Of a DNA stretch of 17,921 nucleotides, positions 6,495-14,823 are shown piece after piece; the first letter of the stretch is position 1, and each line of letters starts with the position of its first letter. The notes below the pieces were generated by a model. That model ran no database searches and was not told the origin of the DNA. It saw only the letters and a program-made list of their open reading frames with translations. Origin of the DNA: Oscillospiraceae bacterium. Lineage in GTDB: Bacteria; Bacillota; Clostridia; Oscillospirales; Ruminococcaceae. Made by a program: the position numbers and the translations under genes. Location: contig JAQUTM010000029.1 in assembly GCA_028694405.1 (NCBI GenBank), positions 1 to 17,921 on the forward strand, in the 5' to 3' direction.

Positions 6495-6731
6495 ATGAGA
6501 AATTATTTTACACGCGCTTACACATCTACCAGCCTAAATACCTTAATTGTAAATGTACTTGTATTTTTGGCAATTCCTATTGCATATGGTTTTTTCAAAA
6601 GCTTGGTAACCGGCATTATCCATATCGGCATTATCGGTATGCTGTTTGGAGCAATCGGCTGGCTGATTGAGCTGTATTGCGGTATCTCTATTTTACTTGC
6701 TCTTTTGGTTTTTTTTGGTATCTTAAAATAA
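6495..6731 (+). CDS. Small two-helix membrane protein, unknown function
   Basis: A 78-residue, very hydrophobic protein, not recognised. A polar head (MRNYFTRAYTSTSLN) precedes two or three hydrophobic stretches covering most of the rest, with Gly residues (GIIGMLFGAIGW) that suggest tight helix packing. The ATG at 6495 is chosen over an upstream one at 6444 because GGAGG lies 7-8 nt before it and because the predicted promoter would start transcription after 6444. It precedes the DUF4230 gene by 17 nt, so the two are very likely co-transcribed and may act together in the membrane. Confidence 0.75.
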   Translation: MRNYFTRAYTSTSLNTLIVNVLVFLAIPIAYGFFKSLVTGIIHIGIIGMLFGAIGWLIELYCGISILLALLVFFGILK

Positions 6732-6748
6732 TTTAAAAGGAGTTCTCT

Positions 6749-7405
6749 ATGGCAAACCATATACACCCTCCCCATAACGGCGCAGGTGCACCGCGGCCCA
6801 GACGGTTACGCGCATTTAAGCTGATGATAAGCTGCATTTTCATAACCGCTATAATTGTATCTGCATTTTTTATTTACATGATGATAAACGGACAGGCTCG
6901 TCAAGTATCCGCACCTGTGGTAACTTCTCAAATGGTAGAAGAACAGCTACAAGGATTAAGCGAGCTTGTCACGGTTAAATACATATATTCCAGTGTGGGC
7001 AAATATGAAACAAGCAAAGATTTTTATGGCTATACCATACCTTTTACTAAAAAAAGCTTTTTGCTTACTTATAACGGCATTATTAAAGCAGGTATTGATT
7101 TAAGCTTAGTAAACGTAAAAATAAGCGAAAACCGTGTGCTGATTATTTTACCTACCCCGCAGGTCAGTTCTCATGAAATAGACCAAAACAGTATTCAGGT
7201 ATTTGATGAAAGCACAAATTTATTTAACACCATTAAAATTGAGGATTTTGCAGGCTTTTGTGCCGATGAAAAAGATAAAAACGAAGCACGCGCCATTGAA
7301 AACGGTTTATTGACCGATGCCTCCGAGGAGGCTGGCAAAGTAATTACACAGTTTTTGAGAACCAGCAGCTTACTTTCCGAAGACACCGAAATTGTAGTAC
7401 AGTAG
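6749..7405 (+). CDS. DUF4230-family membrane-anchored protein
   Basis: A 218-residue protein with a short basic, Pro/Arg-rich cytoplasmic head (about 1-24), one hydrophobic helix (about 25-46) and an extracytoplasmic part. The order of features after the helix, SELVTVKYIYSSVGKYE, then KSFLLTYNGIIKAGIDLS and VLIILPTPQV, matches the DUF4230 family, in which a beta-rich domain follows a single anchor. Function is unknown. AAAAGGAG lies about 8 nt before the ATG at 6749. It is the second gene of a pair with the 78-residue membrane protein and ends at a strong terminator. Family call confident from the sequence pattern; role unknown. Confidence 0.8.
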   Translation: MANHIHPPHNGAGAPRPRRLRAFKLMISCIFITAIIVSAFFIYMMINGQARQVSAPVVTSQMVEEQLQGLSELVTVKYIYSSVGKYETSKDFYGYTIPFTKKSFLLTYNGIIKAGIDLSLVNVKISENRVLIILPTPQVSSHEIDQNSIQVFDESTNLFNTIKIEDFAGFCADEKDKNEARAIENGLLTDASEEAGKVITQFLRTSSLLSEDTEIVVQ

Positions 7406-7426
7406 CCACTCCCCATATAGCTTAAT

Positions 7427-7472
7427 AAAAAACCGCCCTTATGCAAAGCAAAGTGCATAAGAGCGGTTTTTA
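7427..7472. terminator. Bidirectional terminator between DUF4230 gene and glgA
   Basis: AAAAACCGC and GCGGTTTTT, continued by CTTATGCA and TGCATAAG after one C/A mismatch, form a stem of about 17 bp with an 8-nt loop. A/T runs on both sides give a U tail on either strand, as expected between convergent genes. Confidence 0.85.
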
Positions 7473-7524
7473 TTTATATCTGTAACTGTTTAAAATGTAT
7501 TACTTATTATCAGAGGACGAAAGC

Positions 7525-8976
7525 TTACTTCTCAATTAACCACCTATACAGCTCTTCATATTTTTGGCGGGAAACGTCCCATGAAAAATCTTTGGTAATA
7601 CCTTGTTCTATCAGTTTGTTCCATAAAATCTTTTCGTCAAAATAAATATGTTTTGCATAGTTTACAACATGCAGCATTTCATGGGCATTATAGTTGGAAA
7701 AGGAAAAGCCATTTCCCTCTCCCGTGTACTCGTTTACAGGTTGCACCGTATCCTTCAATCCACCGGTTTCGCGCACAATGGGTACTGTACCATAGCGAAA
7801 AGCAATTAGCTGTGTAAGCCCACAGGGCTCAAACCGAGACGGCATCAAAAACGCGTCCGCACTTGCATAAAGTTTGCGCGCAAGCTTGTCAGCGTAACAA
7901 ATATTTGCACTTACACGCTGTGGATACTTTTGAGCGTAGTAGCGGAACATACTCTCGTATCGTTCGTCTCCCGTGCCGATAATAACAAACTGTGTGTGTT
8001 CATCTACCATTTCTTCCATAACACAGCTTATTAAATCCAATCCTTTTTGGTCTGTTAGGCGGGATACTAACCCAATTAAAAATTTGTTTTCATCTACAGG
8101 CAGGCCCAATTCACGCTGCAAAGCCAGCTTGTTTTTCACCTTTTCTGTACGAAAATTTTGTGCGGTAAACGGTGCTGTAAGCGCCTTATCCGTTTGGGGA
8201 TTGTAAGCTTCGTTGTCTATACCGTTTACAATCCCTTTCATATCGCAGTGACGCGCACGCAGCAAGCCATCTAAACCTTCACCGTAATATTCTGTTTGAA
8301 TTTCTTGGGCATAGGTTTCACTTACTGTAGTAATGTAATCTGCATATACCAATCCGCCTTTTAGCATATTGGCACCGTGATTATACTCCAATTTGTCAGG
8401 TGTAAACAGACTATCCGGAAACCCTGTAATACCCTTCATTGTGCGGATATCCCACACACCTTGAAACTGTAGGTTGTGAATGGTCATAACCGTGCGGATA
8501 TTTTGAAAAAACGGATTTGAAGAAAACTCATTTTTCAAATATACGGGAATTAGCCCTGTTTGCCAATCATGGCAATGTATCAAATCTGGTTGAAAATTTA
8601 CCACAGGTAAAATGGCCAGCACCGCTTTGCTAAAAAAACTAAACTTTTCAATGTCCGTGCGCGTGTCAGCGTAGGGCTTTTCACCGCCGTAATAATCTAA
8701 ATTATCAATAAAATAGTAAGTAATGCCCTCGTACTCATATGTCATTATCCCTACATGAGTTCCCGGGTTATAGCTGCCTGTCCCCATATAAAAATGGGTT
8801 ACATAGTGAAACGCATTGCGAAACTTAGCAGGAATTGCCGCATAATTAGGCATTACCACGCGCACGTCCCACTCTTTTTTATCAAAACTTTTTGGCAGCG
8901 CTCCCACAACATCAGCTAAACCGCCTGTTTTTATAAAGGGTACACATTCCGAAGCTGCAAATAATATTTTTTTCAT
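7525..8976 (-). CDS. glgA: Glycogen synthase (ADP-glucose type, GT5 family)
   Basis: A 483-residue cytoplasmic enzyme, close to the length of E. coli GlgA (477). It transfers glucose from ADP-glucose to the growing alpha-1,4-glucan. The N-terminal KTGGLADVVGALP (16-28) is the ADP-glucose binding loop of GT5 enzymes. The C-terminal half has LVSRLTDQKGLDL and SRFEPCGLTQLIAFRYGTVPIVRETGGLKDTV, which hold the catalytic Glu and donor-binding residues of the GT-B fold. GGGAGG lies about 9 nt before the ATG at 8976. No glgB, glgC, glgD or glgP is adjacent, unlike many Clostridia where they cluster. A TATAAT lies upstream at about 9040 on the minus strand, but without a convincing -35, so I list no promoter. 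Confidence 0.96.
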   Translation of the reverse strand: MKKILFAASECVPFIKTGGLADVVGALPKSFDKKEWDVRVVMPNYAAIPAKFRNAFHYVTHFYMGTGSYNPGTHVGIMTYEYEGITYYFIDNLDYYGGEKPYADTRTDIEKFSFFSKAVLAILPVVNFQPDLIHCHDWQTGLIPVYLKNEFSSNPFFQNIRTVMTIHNLQFQGVWDIRTMKGITGFPDSLFTPDKLEYNHGANMLKGGLVYADYITTVSETYAQEIQTEYYGEGLDGLLRARHCDMKGIVNGIDNEAYNPQTDKALTAPFTAQNFRTEKVKNKLALQRELGLPVDENKFLIGLVSRLTDQKGLDLISCVMEEMVDEHTQFVIIGTGDERYESMFRYYAQKYPQRVSANICYADKLARKLYASADAFLMPSRFEPCGLTQLIAFRYGTVPIVRETGGLKDTVQPVNEYTGEGNGFSFSNYNAHEMLHVVNYAKHIYFDEKILWNKLIEQGITKDFSWDVSRQKYEELYRWLIEK

Positions 8977-9185
8977 AGAGATTAACCTCCCAAATTGTCG
9001 CAGACACCTTTTGTGATAAAGACTTGTCTTGTTACTTTATTATAAAACAACCGAGAAACATTTTGGGGATTTTCTTTGCATATTTTGTAATTTTTTTTAC
9101 TTTTTACATTCTCACCAAAAGAGTGGGGAATATTTTCTCTATATAAAGTATTGCAATTTTATTTTTTGTGCTATATGCATAAAAG

Positions 9186-9213
9186 TTGACATTTAATTTT
9201 GTAGTGGTAAAAT
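9186..9213 (+). promoter_or_regulatory. Strong promoter of the Dabb-AEC operon
   Basis: Perfect TTGACA (9186-9191), a 16-nt spacer and TAAAAT (9208-9213) preceded by TGG, which makes an extended -10. The predicted start near 9220 leaves a leader of about 35 nt with AAAGGAG before the ATG at 9256. Confidence 0.75.
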
Positions 9214-9255
9214 ACAAAATAAATGCATTTTGGTGAAAAAAGGAGAAATAAAAGT

Positions 9256-9537
9256 ATGGTAAAGCATATCGTAATGTGGCAGTTAAAAGAGGATATAAAT
9301 GCAGAAGATGCAGCCAGTGTAATTAAAGTACGTTTAGAGGGTTTAGTGGGTATTGTCCCCGGTCTGGTATCCGCCGAGGTTGGGTTTGACTGCAACAATC
9401 GCACCCTAGTGTTAACCTCCTTACTGCAAACACCGCAGGCTTTAGCACAATATCAAACTCACCCCGCCCATTTAGAGGTTGTGGCCTATGTAAAAGCAGC
9501 CGTGTGCAGCCGTACATGCTGTGATTACATGGTGTAA
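9256..9537 (+). CDS. Dabb-family (stress-responsive alpha/beta barrel) protein
   Basis: A 93-residue protein beginning MVKHIVMWQLKED, the usual opening of dimeric alpha/beta barrel (Dabb) proteins, whose conserved early His lies in the first strand. The later YQTHPAHLEVVAYVK segment, with its HPxH pattern, is also typical. Family members are small cytoplasmic dimers; some act on polyketides in plants and fungi, while most bacterial ones have no known substrate. The ATG at 9256 has AAAGGAG about 10 nt upstream; an earlier in-frame ATG lacks a site. Two stop codons (TAA TAA) separate it from the transporter gene, which starts at the next base, so translation is probably coupled. Family call confident; function unknown. 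Confidence 0.85.
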   Translation: MVKHIVMWQLKEDINAEDAASVIKVRLEGLVGIVPGLVSAEVGFDCNNRTLVLTSLLQTPQALAQYQTHPAHLEVVAYVKAAVCSRTCCDYMV

Positions 9538-9540
9538 TAA

Positions 9541-10485
9541 ATGGAAAGTTTTATTTTTAGTTTAAACGCCACACTGCCTGTATTTTTTGTAATTGTATTA
9601 GGGTGGCTGCTAAAACGGCAGGAGTTTATTACACAGCCTTTTTGCACTGTGGCAGATAAGTTTGTGTTTAAAATTGCCTTACCCTTGCTTTTATTTAAAG
9701 ACATTGCCACTACAGATTTGTTGGCTTGCTTTAACGGTAGGTTTGTTTTATTTTGTATGGGTGTAACTACCTTTATGTTTTTTGCCCTGTGGGCAGGCGC
9801 TCATGTTTTTATAAAAGAAAAAGCTCTTATCGGTGCTTTTACGCAAGCAAGCGTGCGGGGCAGTGCCGCGGTTTTGGGTATTGCCTTTGTTGAAAACATA
9901 TACGGCAGCAGCGGCATGGCACCTTTGATGGTGGTTTCGGCAGTACCGTTATTTAATATTTTTTCTGTTATTATTCTCACCTTTGAAGCACCCACGGCGG
10001 AAAGTAAAAAAGGTGTTATAAAAAAAGCTTTTTTAAATATTTTAAAAAATCCTATCATTTGGGGTATTGTAGCGGGTATTCCTTTTTCTTTAGCAGGCGG
10101 GTATGTGCCGCCCATGATGCTAAAAACAGTAAGCAGTATTGCAGCTACCACTACCCCCTTAGCGCTGCTAGTAGTAGGCGCCTCGTTGGCAAACGGAAGC
10201 GGTCTTTATAAAGCTAAATTTACTTTGGTTTCTGCATTTATAAAATTGATTGCTTTGCCCGCGTTGTTTTTGCCATTTGCCGTTTGGTTGGGCTTCAACG
10301 GCCCTGAAGTGGTTGCTATTTTAATTATGTTGGGTGCACCAACTACCGTTACTTGTTACATAATGGCAAAAAACATGCAGGGCGATGCACAGCTAAGCGC
10401 CAGTGTAATTCTTGTTTCTACAGCAGTTTCTTCCCTCACCCTTACTTTGTGGCTGTTTTTACTGCGCACTTTGAGGTTGGTATAA
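9541..10485 (+). CDS. AEC-family (auxin efflux carrier-like) membrane transporter
   Basis: A 314-residue protein with about ten hydrophobic helices, the usual size for bacterial AEC carriers. The opening LNATLPVFFVIVLGWLLKRQEFI and the following VADKFVFKIALPLLLFKDIA, with the conserved Pro in the interrupted helix, are typical. The C-terminal half repeats the pattern (TTTPLALLVVGASL, then APTTVTCYIMAKNM), consistent with the inverted-repeat fold. Family members move organic anions such as malate or auxin-like acids; the substrate here cannot be read. The start ATG immediately follows the stop codons of the Dabb gene, with no room for a separate leader, so the two form an operon. It ends at a 21-bp terminator stem. 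Confidence 0.9.
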   Translation: MESFIFSLNATLPVFFVIVLGWLLKRQEFITQPFCTVADKFVFKIALPLLLFKDIATTDLLACFNGRFVLFCMGVTTFMFFALWAGAHVFIKEKALIGAFTQASVRGSAAVLGIAFVENIYGSSGMAPLMVVSAVPLFNIFSVIILTFEAPTAESKKGVIKKAFLNILKNPIIWGIVAGIPFSLAGGYVPPMMLKTVSSIAATTTPLALLVVGASLANGSGLYKAKFTLVSAFIKLIALPALFLPFAVWLGFNGPEVVAILIMLGAPTTVTCYIMAKNMQGDAQLSASVILVSTAVSSLTLTLWLFLLRTLRLV

Positions 10486-10492
10486 AATGCAC

Positions 10493-10542
10493 AAAAGCCA
10501 ATTTGTATAAAGTATTACACTTTATACAAATTGGCTTTTTTT
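10493..10542. terminator. Very long perfect-stem terminator between convergent AEC and HD-GYP genes
   Basis: Arms 10493-10513 and 10519-10539 are perfectly complementary over 21 bp around a 5-nt loop (ATTAC), followed by a seven-T run on the + strand and TTTT on the minus strand. It serves both genes, best in the + direction. Confidence 0.9.
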
Positions 10543-10550
10543 ATTAAAAA

Positions 10551-11666
10551 TCAAGACCCCGACTCATCGGCTACAGTGTCCGGACACATGCACACACAAA
10601 AGAGCTCTTCATCTGTGGGAATAATTTCATCGTCTAACGCTACAATGGGATACCGTAAATTTCGGGGACTTATCAGTTTGATTTTTGCTACAGCCCCGTT
10701 GTTTAAAATACAATATTTACCTGATAAATGCTGTGGCATATATTTTAAAAACACATTTACAATGTTTCGGTCCAGATAAGAAAAACTGCCCTCGGACAAC
10801 TGCTGAAGTATTTCAAAAGGAGAGTTTGAGTTTTTGTAAACACGTTTTGCCACCATCGCATCATAAACATCTGATACAGAAGTGATGCGTGCAAACAGCG
10901 AAATTTGGGCGGCATGTAATCTGTCAGGATAACCCGTACCGTTCATTTTTTCATGATGATGCAAGACAGCTTCTAAAATCTGCTCATCTTGCTCCCCACT
11001 GCTTTCTAATATTTTATAGCTGAAAACAGCGTGTTTTTTCATTTCTTCAAATTCTGCATTGGTCAGTGCACCGGGCTTGTTTAAAATTTTTTCAGAAATG
11101 CGCAATTTTCCTAAATCGTGTAACAAACCAATTTTAATAAGCTTTTGTATGTCTTCTTTGACAAGTGACAACCAACGCCCTATCAATCCGTTTAACACGC
11201 CAACATTTGTACTGTGTGTATATAAATACTCATCTGCACGCCGCACATTGTTTAAGCATTGTACAATTAACGAGTCATCGGCAGATAACACCTGTTGCGC
11301 TATGGTAGCTTGATAACTTTCTACCTCTTCTGGGATAATTTTACCGCTTACTGCAACAGAAGCTAACATATTTCTTACGTTGTCTTTTATGGCTGTATAC
11401 CCAATACTATCCTCTATCTGCTTTTGTGCCTGCTTAAAATAAACACTTTCATTTAAAACGCGGGCGTGCGCCTGTTTATTCATATTAACATTTTTCCGCC
11501 CTTTTATATCGTTTTTAAAATGCTTAATCATTGCTTGGGTAAGTACAACATCTTTACACAAAAGCACAGGTTTATTATTCATATAATAATAGATGCTATA
11601 ATCCACTACCATTCCATCATATAACACATCTACGCTAATTGGAAATAATTTTTGGTTGTCTTCCAC
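10551..11666 (-). CDS. HD-GYP domain cyclic di-GMP phosphodiesterase
   Basis: A 371-residue cytoplasmic protein that should hydrolyse c-di-GMP. The HD-GYP domain spans about 145-320 with its metal and signature residues present: His151, HD at 183-184 followed by GK (HDLGK), His212, and HHExxNGxGYP at 237-247. The first 130 residues are a separate N-terminal region I cannot assign, and the last 60 form a short tail (SGKYCILNNGAVAKIK) seen in other Clostridia HD-GYP proteins. The start is a GTG at 11666 with GGAGG 7 nt upstream. It begins 14 nt after the stop of the diguanylate cyclase gene, so both enzymes of opposite activity lie on one transcript. Activity is predicted from intact motifs. 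Confidence 0.92.
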   Translation of the reverse strand: MEDNQKLFPISVDVLYDGMVVDYSIYYYMNNKPVLLCKDVVLTQAMIKHFKNDIKGRKNVNMNKQAHARVLNESVYFKQAQKQIEDSIGYTAIKDNVRNMLASVAVSGKIIPEEVESYQATIAQQVLSADDSLIVQCLNNVRRADEYLYTHSTNVGVLNGLIGRWLSLVKEDIQKLIKIGLLHDLGKLRISEKILNKPGALTNAEFEEMKKHAVFSYKILESSGEQDEQILEAVLHHHEKMNGTGYPDRLHAAQISLFARITSVSDVYDAMVAKRVYKNSNSPFEILQQLSEGSFSYLDRNIVNVFLKYMPQHLSGKYCILNNGAVAKIKLISPRNLRYPIVALDDEIIPTDEELFCVCMCPDTVADESGS

Positions 11667-11680
11667 AATGTGGCCTCCAC

Positions 11681-14605
11681 TTACTTTTCAACTTGTGTAT
11701 ATGCATTTTCTCGGCATATGTGAAAATTGTTTTTTCCACCTTGCTTGGTAATATATAAAGCAGTATCGGCTCTGCTATAAAGGGTATCAAACGCTATGTT
11801 ATCTTGTGTTATAGCTATGCCAATACTTATAGTTAAAACTTTATCTTGCAGTTGTTCTAAAGGATTGTTACGCAAATCGTTCAGCACGGCTTTTGCGCGT
11901 TGGCGCAAAAAGTTATGATTGGGCACCTCTTTCATAAATACGGCAAACTCGTCGCCGCCCATGCGCGCAATCACATCACCTGCTCTAAAATGCCGCTTTA
12001 AGGTTTCTGCTATACACAGCAAAGCCGCATCTCCATTTACATGGCCGTATCGGTCATTAACCTGTTTAAAATTATCTACGTCCAGCATAAAAAATGCGCA
12101 CATTGTGCTTTCATTTTTATTTTCCAGCGCTTGCGTCACCATTTGTTCTATGGTTGCACGATTATATAAACCCGTTAACGCATCTCTTCTGGCTGCACTT
12201 TGCAATTTGCGTTTTTGCTGCTCTTCTTCATGTACGTCTTGTGCGTACATAAATCCCATAATATCCCCTGTTTCCGGCGCCTTTAACAGATTAACTGTTA
12301 CTTTAATCCACAAAGCTTTTTCTTTATGCCAGATTCGGAAGGTATGGTCTAGCTGCTTATATCCAAAATTGTAGGCGTTCACTAAATTTTCCGTGGAAAA
12401 CACCTCTTGCATAGCTTCTTTATCCTGCGGATATATTTTTATATTCAGCTGCGGAAACATTTCAGGGCTATAATGTTTTTCATCGGATTCATCCAGTACG
12501 CATTGATTCTGTATGTAGAAGCTAAATATTTTTTGGGTGGTAAGGTTAACCGTAAGCGCCGCAACTGCATTACTCAACATAGCATTGCGATAATTCTGCT
12601 CTGTTTGATACTGCATTTTTGCCAGGTATTCTGATGTTACATCTTCTACAGTAATTACTACACGCGACAACACATATCCCTGTTTAAGCGATGTCAGCGT
12701 CAATTTTTTCCAACACAGCGACCCATCTTCTAAGGTGCTTTTTAAAACACCAGACACCTGTTTATCGCCGTTAGCTACTGCGTGGCGCATCTGGCGATGC
12801 TTTTCACAGCTTTCTTCATCTAGCTTTCCATAGCTGTAATTGTCTACAAGCTGTAGGTTATCTTCCTTACCCAGCTTTATACCGCTATCTGTTTTATTGG
12901 ATTTAAACAAGGTTTGGGTGCAAACGTCGTACTCAAACACATCACAGGATACTTGCTGCAAAGCAATTTGGTAACGCTCGCTATTCAGATGTGCTTCGCC
13001 AAGCATCTCCTGAATTTTTTTGTTTTTGGCATTATTTGCTTTCAGCAAAAAAGCCATTAACCCTATGCACACTATGGCTATTAGCACAATAACAACAGCA
13101 CACTCTACAGGATAGACATAAAACATATCTGCAACAGACAACTCTCTTTCTGGCACGTTATTACTTAAAACAATGCTGTTCATTTCCTCACTTGAAATTT
13201 GCAGCAGCGCTTTGTTGATAATAGAAAACAAACGCGGGTCGGCTTGCTTGGACACGGCAATCGCTAAATTTTCCTTATAATCTGTAAGACCTGCTATGCG
13301 CAAATTTGAAAAAGCCCCCGTAGCCAAAAAATAATTTGCCACATTGGCATTTAAAAAAGTGACATCTGCTTTTCCCTGCTTTACAGCCTGTAAACATTCT
13401 TCTACTGTGTCATATTCAATTACCGTTTTTTCCGGTTGCGTTTCTTTTATTTGACGGGTGGTGCAAAAGCTTTTGGGCAATGCTACCACCTTTGCTTCTG
13501 AGCTTACAGCAGTACGCGTCACCATAACTACCGTTGACTTTAAAAATGTAGGGGAAAGATTTGCACCGTTTTCATCAGCCCAATCATAATCTCTTGTTAA
13601 AGAGGCTAAAATCTCGGTTTTTCCTCCGGATAGCATCTGTAATGCCTGTGTAAATGTTTCCGAACCTGTATAAGCAAATTTCAAGCCTGTATAGGTCTCA
13701 ATTTTTTTAAACACATCTGCTGTAATACCGCGGTATTCCCCCGTTTTTGCATCTTTATATTCAATGGGCTGCCACTCTGCATCATATACCACTTGTACCA
13801 CAGGGTTCTGATTTATATAAGCTTGTTCTTCCGGTGTAAATGCAGCCTGATAGCTGCTTGTTGCTGTTGGATATTTACTGTTGAGTTCTGTCTCAAAAAA
13901 AGGATTTAACGCCTTTATTTTTAAAAGTGCCGTATTAAGTTGTTGCATAAGGTCAGTATTATTTTTTGATGTTGCAAAATACAAGGGTATTTCGTCCAGC
14001 TTGGCAATCATTTTTACTGTGCTTGTATCATTTATATGGGCAGCAAGAATGATATCCACCTTACCTTTTTGCAGCGCATCTTCCAGTTCCTCTTGAGTTG
14101 GATAGAAAATTTTTGTAAGAACAATTTCCTGCTCTTTACAAAGCTTATCCAGTTGGCCATCTGACAGGTTTGCATTCATCACGCCCACCCGCAGCCCATC
14201 TAAGGCTTTGTAGTCTTCATACATCAGTACGCTATTGCGTTTTGTTGTATATAGTCCCCCGGCAACGCTGCCTGTGGATAGTTCTGAAAGTAACAATGTT
14301 TTTTGGGTGGCACTGTTTTTGGGAAGTCCCCACATCAAATCTATCTCGCCGTCAATAAGCATTTTTATGCAATTTTCATAGGAGGTGTCCGCAAAACGGT
14401 AGCTCCAATTTGTATACTGCGCCAATTCCCGATAGTAGTCATACTCATCTCCCGTGCGCACACCGCTTTGGTTTACCTCTTGATGACCCACAAACGGATA
14501 ATAGCCAACCCGCACCGTCAAAGACTGCGCTGCCAACGCAGGAGAAGCACACAGCACAAAGCATAAAAACAAAGTGAGAATACTGGCGATTATTTGCTTC
14601 TTCAT
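11681..14605 (-). CDS. Transmembrane diguanylate cyclase with tandem solute-binding sensor domains
   Basis: A 974-residue protein. In order: a signal/anchor segment (1-26, ending SPALAA), two extracytoplasmic SBP_bac_3-like domains (about 28-255 and 270-500), one transmembrane helix (about 510-535), a PAS-like linker (about 555-800), and a GGDEF domain (about 808-970). The cyclase signatures are intact: DALTGLYNR, DVDNFKQVNDRYGH and GGDEF (883-887), plus RAGD (874-877) five residues before GGDEF, the position of the RxxD product-inhibition site. The layout resembles BvgS-type kinase sensors with GGDEF in place of a kinase. The bound molecule, perhaps an amino acid, is unknown. The ATG at 14605 has GAGAGGTG 7 nt upstream and precedes a proper signal sequence. 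Promoter at 14680-14707. Confidence 0.92.
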   Translation of the reverse strand: MKKQIIASILTLFLCFVLCASPALAAQSLTVRVGYYPFVGHQEVNQSGVRTGDEYDYYRELAQYTNWSYRFADTSYENCIKMLIDGEIDLMWGLPKNSATQKTLLLSELSTGSVAGGLYTTKRNSVLMYEDYKALDGLRVGVMNANLSDGQLDKLCKEQEIVLTKIFYPTQEELEDALQKGKVDIILAAHINDTSTVKMIAKLDEIPLYFATSKNNTDLMQQLNTALLKIKALNPFFETELNSKYPTATSSYQAAFTPEEQAYINQNPVVQVVYDAEWQPIEYKDAKTGEYRGITADVFKKIETYTGLKFAYTGSETFTQALQMLSGGKTEILASLTRDYDWADENGANLSPTFLKSTVVMVTRTAVSSEAKVVALPKSFCTTRQIKETQPEKTVIEYDTVEECLQAVKQGKADVTFLNANVANYFLATGAFSNLRIAGLTDYKENLAIAVSKQADPRLFSIINKALLQISSEEMNSIVLSNNVPERELSVADMFYVYPVECAVVIVLIAIVCIGLMAFLLKANNAKNKKIQEMLGEAHLNSERYQIALQQVSCDVFEYDVCTQTLFKSNKTDSGIKLGKEDNLQLVDNYSYGKLDEESCEKHRQMRHAVANGDKQVSGVLKSTLEDGSLCWKKLTLTSLKQGYVLSRVVITVEDVTSEYLAKMQYQTEQNYRNAMLSNAVAALTVNLTTQKIFSFYIQNQCVLDESDEKHYSPEMFPQLNIKIYPQDKEAMQEVFSTENLVNAYNFGYKQLDHTFRIWHKEKALWIKVTVNLLKAPETGDIMGFMYAQDVHEEEQQKRKLQSAARRDALTGLYNRATIEQMVTQALENKNESTMCAFFMLDVDNFKQVNDRYGHVNGDAALLCIAETLKRHFRAGDVIARMGGDEFAVFMKEVPNHNFLRQRAKAVLNDLRNNPLEQLQDKVLTISIGIAITQDNIAFDTLYSRADTALYITKQGGKNNFHICRENAYTQVEK

Positions 14606-14679
14606 GTTGGCACCTCTCTTTCTTTTGCCCACGTTAAGGGCTATTTACTACATTATAAACGATAATTATAATATCTATA

Positions 14680-14707
14680 ATTTTACTACAGCATATATTT
14701 GTGTCAA
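14680..14707 (-). promoter_or_regulatory. Promoter of the c-di-GMP operon
   Basis: On the minus strand perfect TTGACA (14707-14702), a 16-nt spacer and TAAAAT (14685-14680). The hexamers and spacer length equal those of the promoter at 9186-9213. The predicted start is near 14673, about 68 nt before the ATG. Confidence 0.65.
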
Positions 14708-14764
14708 GCTATATTTACAATAAACGTGTCGAATATTTTTTTATTTTTGTATAATTTGTATTAT

Positions 14765-14813
14765 AAAAAAATACCTTTCAAATTACCATAAAAGTAATTT
14801 GAAAAGGTATTTT
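14765..14813 (-). terminator. Intrinsic terminator of the GldF/GldG/DUF4340 operon
   Basis: GTAATTTGAAAAGGTATTTT and its near-perfect partner (one-base bulge) form a stem of about 19 bp with a 7-nt loop. On the minus strand it ends in a run of T residues (A run at 14765-14770 on +). It lies just after the stop of the DUF4340 gene and insulates it from the c-di-GMP operon. Confidence 0.85.
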
Positions 14814-14823
14814 GTTCTATTAT

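Noticed and set aside
9019..9030. AAGAC-TT-GTCTT dyad upstream of glgA
   Set aside because: Five-base arms in AT-rich DNA are expected by chance, and no firm glgA promoter anchors it.
9801..10151. Open frame of 116 codons on - inside the AEC gene
   Set aside because: Antisense shadow; the + frame matches a known transporter family and has operon context.
10493..10539. 21-bp perfect inverted repeat as a MITE or insertion-sequence end
   Set aside because: No target-site duplication or transposase; a T run follows and it lies between convergent genes, so a terminator explains it.
11919..12374. Open frame of 151 codons on + inside the diguanylate cyclase gene
   Set aside because: Antisense to the GGDEF coding region, whose motifs are intact on the minus strand.
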